Assembly (NCBI GenBank): GCA_945861605.1
Contig: CAMAVG010000038.1
Coordinates: 1-8,623, forward strand
Source of the DNA: Rickettsia typhi
Lineage (GTDB): Bacteria; Pseudomonadota; Alphaproteobacteria; Rickettsiales; Deianiraeaceae
Reading direction: 5' to 3'
Length of the DNA: 8,623 nucleotides
A program made the translations under genes and the position numbers. Shown here one piece after another: positions 5,407-8,623 of this stretch. Each line of letters opens with the position of its first letter. Positions within the stretch are counted from its first letter, which is position 1. The notes under the pieces are model-generated. The model searched no databases and was not told the origin of the DNA. It was given only the letters and a program-made list of their open reading frames with translations.

Positions 5407-7722
5407 ATGTATAACATCGAGATCACAACCCAAATATTAAAAACTCACAAATTAAACGAAGAAGATTATTCCAAAATTGAAGCAATTTTAGGAAGAAAAC
5501 CAAATTTAGTTGAGCTTGGAATTTTTTCGGCAATGTGGTCAGAACACTGTTCTTACAAAACGACAAGAATGCACCTTAAACACATGCACACAAAGGGCGA
5601 GCAAGTAATCTGTGGACCTGGTGAAAACGCAGGAATTATTGATGGAGGCGACAACGACGCCATTATTTTCAAAATGGAATCGCATAATCACCCATCATTT
5701 ATTGAACCATTTTCCGGTGCTGCGACTGGCGTCGGCGGGATTTTGCGTGACATTTTCACAATGGGAGCAAGACCAATCGCCAATGTGAATTCATTGCGTT
5801 TTGGGAATATCAACGATAAAAACACAAAAAGATTACTCAAAGGCGTTACAAGCGGGATTTCATTCTACGGCAACTGCGTCGGCGTTCCAATGGTGACTGG
5901 CGAATGCACATTTGACGATTCCTACAACGGAAATAACCTTGTAAATGCGATGTCCGTTGGACTTGCACAGAAAGATAAAATCTTCTATTCGGCCGCATCA
6001 TTTGTTGGTGCAAATGTTGTTTATGTTGGAAATAAAACAGGCAAAGACGGTATTCACGGAGCATCGATGTCCTCTGATTCCTTCTCATCACAAGATGCAA
6101 ATGAAAAATCTACCGTACAAGTTGGCGATCCATTCGTCGAAAAACTTCTAATCGAAGCCTGCCTTGAGCTTATGCAAACGGATTGCGTTTTGGCAATTCA
6201 AGATATGGGAGCCGCCGGCTTAACATGTTCTTCCGTTGAAATGGCAGAAAAAGGCGGCACTGGAATTGAGCTAAATGTCAATGCAATTCCACAAAGGGCA
6301 AAAAACATGACTGCATACGAAATCATGCTTTCAGAAAGCCAAGAAAGAATGCTTATTATAATTAAACAAGGAAAGGAAAACGAAGCACGCAAAATTTTCG
6401 AAAAATGGAACCTTGATTTTGCGATTATCGGGAAAATTACCGATACAAAACGCCTTGTAATCAAGGAAAATGACCAAATTGTGTGCGAAATTCCAATCGA
6501 GCCAATCTCCAGCCATGCACCAATTTATGATCGCCCATCAACAACGAAAATCGATGATGAAATCAAGATTTCCAAGCCAACAAAACTGAATATTGCGGAA
6601 AATCTCCTCAAAATTCTCGCCTCACCAAATGTTGCATCAAAGGAATTTATTTATCAAAAATACGATTCCGGCGTCCAAAATTCATCAGTCTTTGCCTGTG
6701 GAAACCAAGCGGGAGTTATTCGTTACGGCAACATTAAAAGTGTTACTTTAAAAGAAGAGCATAATAAAAACTTCACGCTTTCACAAACAATGCTTTCGAA
6801 AAAAGGCTGCGGAGCATTAAACTTCCTGCACGACGCCACATCAAAAGAAATTTCCTATAAAACGCAAAAAGCACTGGTGATTTCCAGCACATGCACGCCA
6901 AAATTTGTAAAATCCAACGCAAAAATGGGGGCAATTCACGCGGTTGTGGAATCATACCGAAACATTTGTGCAAGCGGTGGAAAGCCATCAGCTTTGACAA
7001 ACTGCCTGAACTTTGGAACCCCGACAAACCCTGTTGTAATGGGGCAAATTAAGGATTCAATCACAGGGATTACCGAAGCGGCGAAGTTCCTAAATGTGCC
7101 TGTTATTTCGGGAAATGTCTCGCTGTATAACGAAACCGACGGCAATTCCGTGAACCCGACTCCAGCTATTGGAATGGTTGGAATTATGGAAGACTACACG
7201 AAGGCGATCGGCAACATTATTTCAACAGATGAAGACCACATTTTCCTTGTTGGCGAAGTTGGATCGCACCTCACAAACACAATTTACGCCGAAATCTGCG
7301 AAGGAATCGTTGGTGGAAAAATGCCAGATGTCGATCTTCAAACCGAAAAATCTACCGGCGAATTTATTCAAAGCGTCATAAACGAACGCATGCTTTCCGC
7401 TTGTGGCGATGTCTCCAACGGTGGACTTTTAACCGCACTGGCAAAAATGTGCGTTAAGGGTGGCGTTGGTGCGAATTTAAACCTTTATGGATACTCGGAA
7501 ACTGAACTCACAACACTACTTTTCAACGAAACTTGCGGTCGATATATCTGCATCGTTCCAAAAGGACAATCAATCTCATTCGTGGAAAAAGCAGTCGAAA
7601 GCAATATGATCTACACACAAATTGGGTTCACAACCGGCAGTGAAATCTGCATAAACGATGAAAAAATTCCACTTGCAAAATGTAAGGAGGCATTAAGTTC
7701 TTTGGCTCAATTTTTTGCTTAA
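5407..7722 (+). CDS. purL: Phosphoribosylformylglycinamidine synthase, PurL subunit
   Basis: 771 residues. It catalyses the ATP-dependent conversion of FGAR to FGAM in de novo purine synthesis. It has the small form, without the N-terminal PurS-like or C-terminal glutaminase parts of enterobacterial PurL, so separate PurS and PurQ partners are expected. Landmarks: MWSEHCSYKTTR (43-54, with H47), ESHNHPSFIEPFSGAATGVG (91-110), GILRDIFTMGARPIA (111-125), IQDMGAAGLTCSSVEMAEKG (264-283), MLSESQERML (307-316), NCLNFGTPTNP (532-542), GNVSLYNET (569-577) and GDVSNGGLLTALAKM (667-681). Both halves of the duplicated AIRS-like fold are present. Residues about 443-487 are a Lys/Asn/Ser-rich stretch that appears longer than in the usual protein, which would explain a length some 30 above the typical 730-745. 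The start at 5407 gives the normal N-terminus. The stop lies one base before the next ATG, so the two genes are likely co-translated. Confidence 0.96.
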   Translation: MYNIEITTQILKTHKLNEEDYSKIEAILGRKPNLVELGIFSAMWSEHCSYKTTRMHLKHMHTKGEQVICGPGENAGIIDGGDNDAIIFKMESHNHPSFIEPFSGAATGVGGILRDIFTMGARPIANVNSLRFGNINDKNTKRLLKGVTSGISFYGNCVGVPMVTGECTFDDSYNGNNLVNAMSVGLAQKDKIFYSAASFVGANVVYVGNKTGKDGIHGASMSSDSFSSQDANEKSTVQVGDPFVEKLLIEACLELMQTDCVLAIQDMGAAGLTCSSVEMAEKGGTGIELNVNAIPQRAKNMTAYEIMLSESQERMLIIIKQGKENEARKIFEKWNLDFAIIGKITDTKRLVIKENDQIVCEIPIEPISSHAPIYDRPSTTKIDDEIKISKPTKLNIAENLLKILASPNVASKEFIYQKYDSGVQNSSVFACGNQAGVIRYGNIKSVTLKEEHNKNFTLSQTMLSKKGCGALNFLHDATSKEISYKTQKALVISSTCTPKFVKSNAKMGAIHAVVESYRNICASGGKPSALTNCLNFGTPTNPVVMGQIKDSITGITEAAKFLNVPVISGNVSLYNETDGNSVNPTPAIGMVGIMEDYTKAIGNIISTDEDHIFLVGEVGSHLTNTIYAEICEGIVGGKMPDVDLQTEKSTGEFIQSVINERMLSACGDVSNGGLLTALAKMCVKGGVGANLNLYGYSETELTTLLFNETCGRYICIVPKGQSISFVEKAVESNMIYTQIGFTTGSEICINDEKIPLAKCKEALSSLAQFFA

Positions 7723-7723
7723 A

Positions 7724-8623
7724 ATGAATATAATTCAGGAGGCACAACACGCCCTTTCAACGCAAATCCATGGAATTAATGAACTTTTCCCAATTTTTGA
7801 CGAAAACTTCGCGAGCATCGTTGAAATAATTTCCAAATGCAATGGGCATATTATCCTTTGCGGAGTTGGAAAAAGCGGAAACATTGGAATGAAAATTGTC
7901 GCGACTATGTCATCAATTGGAATTCCTGCATTTTTTCTCGATCCATTCAACGCAGGACACGGCGACATGGGCATGATTACAAAAAATGATGCAATAATCT
8001 TCCTTTCCAATTCAGGCGAAAGTTCGGAGATCATGTCCGTGCTAAATTACGCGAAAGAGAACGAAAATACCACGATTTCAATCACCCGCGATGGCAAATC
8101 CACCCTGGCAACCAACACTGATTTCACAATAGTAGTTCCAAAATCACCGGAAGCACACGATTTCATGGCACCGACAACATCCACAACCCAAATGTTGATA
8201 ATTGGCGATACCATTGCCGTTTGTGCATCGAAAATAAAAAATTTCGCAAAAGTTCAGTACGCAAAACTGCACCCAAGTGGTAATCTTGGCATGAAGATTT
8301 CCAAAATCACAACAATAATGAATTCGGAAATTTCCACAGTGGAAGCAGATTTCGATATTATACAAGTTTTGGAGGCAATGTCCAAGAATTCAAACGGCTT
8401 TTGCTGCGTTACTCAAAACCAAAAAGCAATTGGCATAATTACCGATGGCGATATTCGTCGCTTCATTTTAAAACACAACGGTAAAATTGAAAATTCAAAA
8501 GCGATCGAAATTTGTAATCAAAATCCCAAGCTTTTGAACGAGGATTCTTACATAATCGATGCAGCAAATGCCATGGAAGAAAACCGAATTTCAAGCGTGA
8601 TTATAGTTGATTCCACACTCAAG
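7724..8623 (+). CDS. kdsD: D-arabinose 5-phosphate isomerase, KdsD/KpsF family (3' end outside window)
   Basis: 300 residues are visible and no stop is reached; the family is about 320-330 long, so roughly 25 are missing. The enzyme converts ribulose 5-phosphate to arabinose 5-phosphate, the first step to Kdo for lipopolysaccharide. An SIS domain (about 30-165) holds CGVGKSGNIGMKIVATMSSI (46-65), GHGDMGM (78-84), SNSGESSE (95-102) and APTTSTTQMLIIGDTIAV (149-166), then KLHPSGNLG (181-189). K50, E102, E143 and H183 line up with K59, E111, E152 and H193, described as functionally important in E. coli KdsD. Two CBS domains follow: about 195-250, with the typical GIITDGDIRR (237-246), and a second from about 268, cut by the edge. 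The usual 'EACP.GLAPT' is shortened to EAHDFMAPT. GutQ- or capsule-linked KpsF-type paralogues cannot be excluded by sequence. The ATG follows the purL stop after a single base. Confidence 0.9.
   Translation, partial: MNIIQEAQHALSTQIHGINELFPIFDENFASIVEIISKCNGHIILCGVGKSGNIGMKIVATMSSIGIPAFFLDPFNAGHGDMGMITKNDAIIFLSNSGESSEIMSVLNYAKENENTTISITRDGKSTLATNTDFTIVVPKSPEAHDFMAPTTSTTQMLIIGDTIAVCASKIKNFAKVQYAKLHPSGNLGMKISKITTIMNSEISTVEADFDIIQVLEAMSKNSNGFCCVTQNQKAIGIITDGDIRRFILKHNGKIENSKAIEICNQNPKLLNEDSYIIDAANAMEENRISSVIIVDSTLK

Noticed and set aside
7683..7690. TAAGGAGG as Shine-Dalgarno for the kdsD-like gene
   Set aside because: It is a strong match but lies over 30 bases before ATG 7724, with no usable in-frame start at proper distance; it encodes part of the PurL C-terminus.
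7735..8034. 99-codon minus-strand frame at the start of the kdsD-like gene
   Set aside because: Antisense to the SIS domain, whose plus-strand motifs are unmistakable.
1..8623. CRISPR array, insertion sequence, tRNA or rRNA
   Set aside because: No spaced direct repeats, transposase, terminal inverted repeats or RNA gene structures were seen on either strand.

Overview
The window is AT-rich and looks like a chromosomal segment of a Gram-negative alphaproteobacterium. Three things point there: a PurL of the small (PurL/PurQ/PurS-type) form, an XRE-type regulator with the 'LGLTLQQTQKYENGKNK' signature common in that class, and three genes in the order of the alphaproteobacterial gene transfer agent (GTA) head-tail cluster. 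Leucine and purine synthesis (leuC, purL), peptidoglycan (murD) and Kdo/LPS precursor synthesis (a KdsD-like isomerase) suggest an organism less reduced than Rickettsia. A low-GC gut or host-associated alphaproteobacterium would fit, but this is inference and the species cannot be named.

Layout. At 2-148 (+) is the last 48 residues of an unrecognised protein with a Lys/Ala-rich tail. It converges on a hairpin (154-180). Seven minus-strand genes then read leftward from an AT-rich divergent control region (5123-5406): XRE regulator (5122-4610), murD (4606-3287), an unrecognised 126-aa protein (3258-2878), leuC (2867-1470), and three phage-type head-tail genes resembling GTA g6 (1410-895), g7 (890-582) and g8 (577-194). 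Gaps between them are 3, 28, 10, 59, 4 and 4 bases, so they may form one transcription unit ending at the hairpin. On the plus strand, purL (5407-7722) is followed after one base by a kdsD/kpsF-like gene (7724 onward), cut by the window end.

The part most worth following is the small phage-derived block g6-g7-g8. It stands alone behind leuC, with no capsid, portal, tail-tube or lysis gene in the window. Together the three would build the connector, stopper and tail-terminator region that joins a capsid to a tail. A gene block of this sort, separated from the rest of the particle genes and carried in a housekeeping operon, resembles the scattered GTA-like genes known from some alphaproteobacteria rather than a prophage.

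None of the nine visible start sites has a convincing Shine-Dalgarno sequence. The two junctions inside the phage block are the identical ten bases TAATTTTATG. The control region holds plausible sigma-70-type promoters for both directions, with a weak inverted repeat over the regulator's own promoter.
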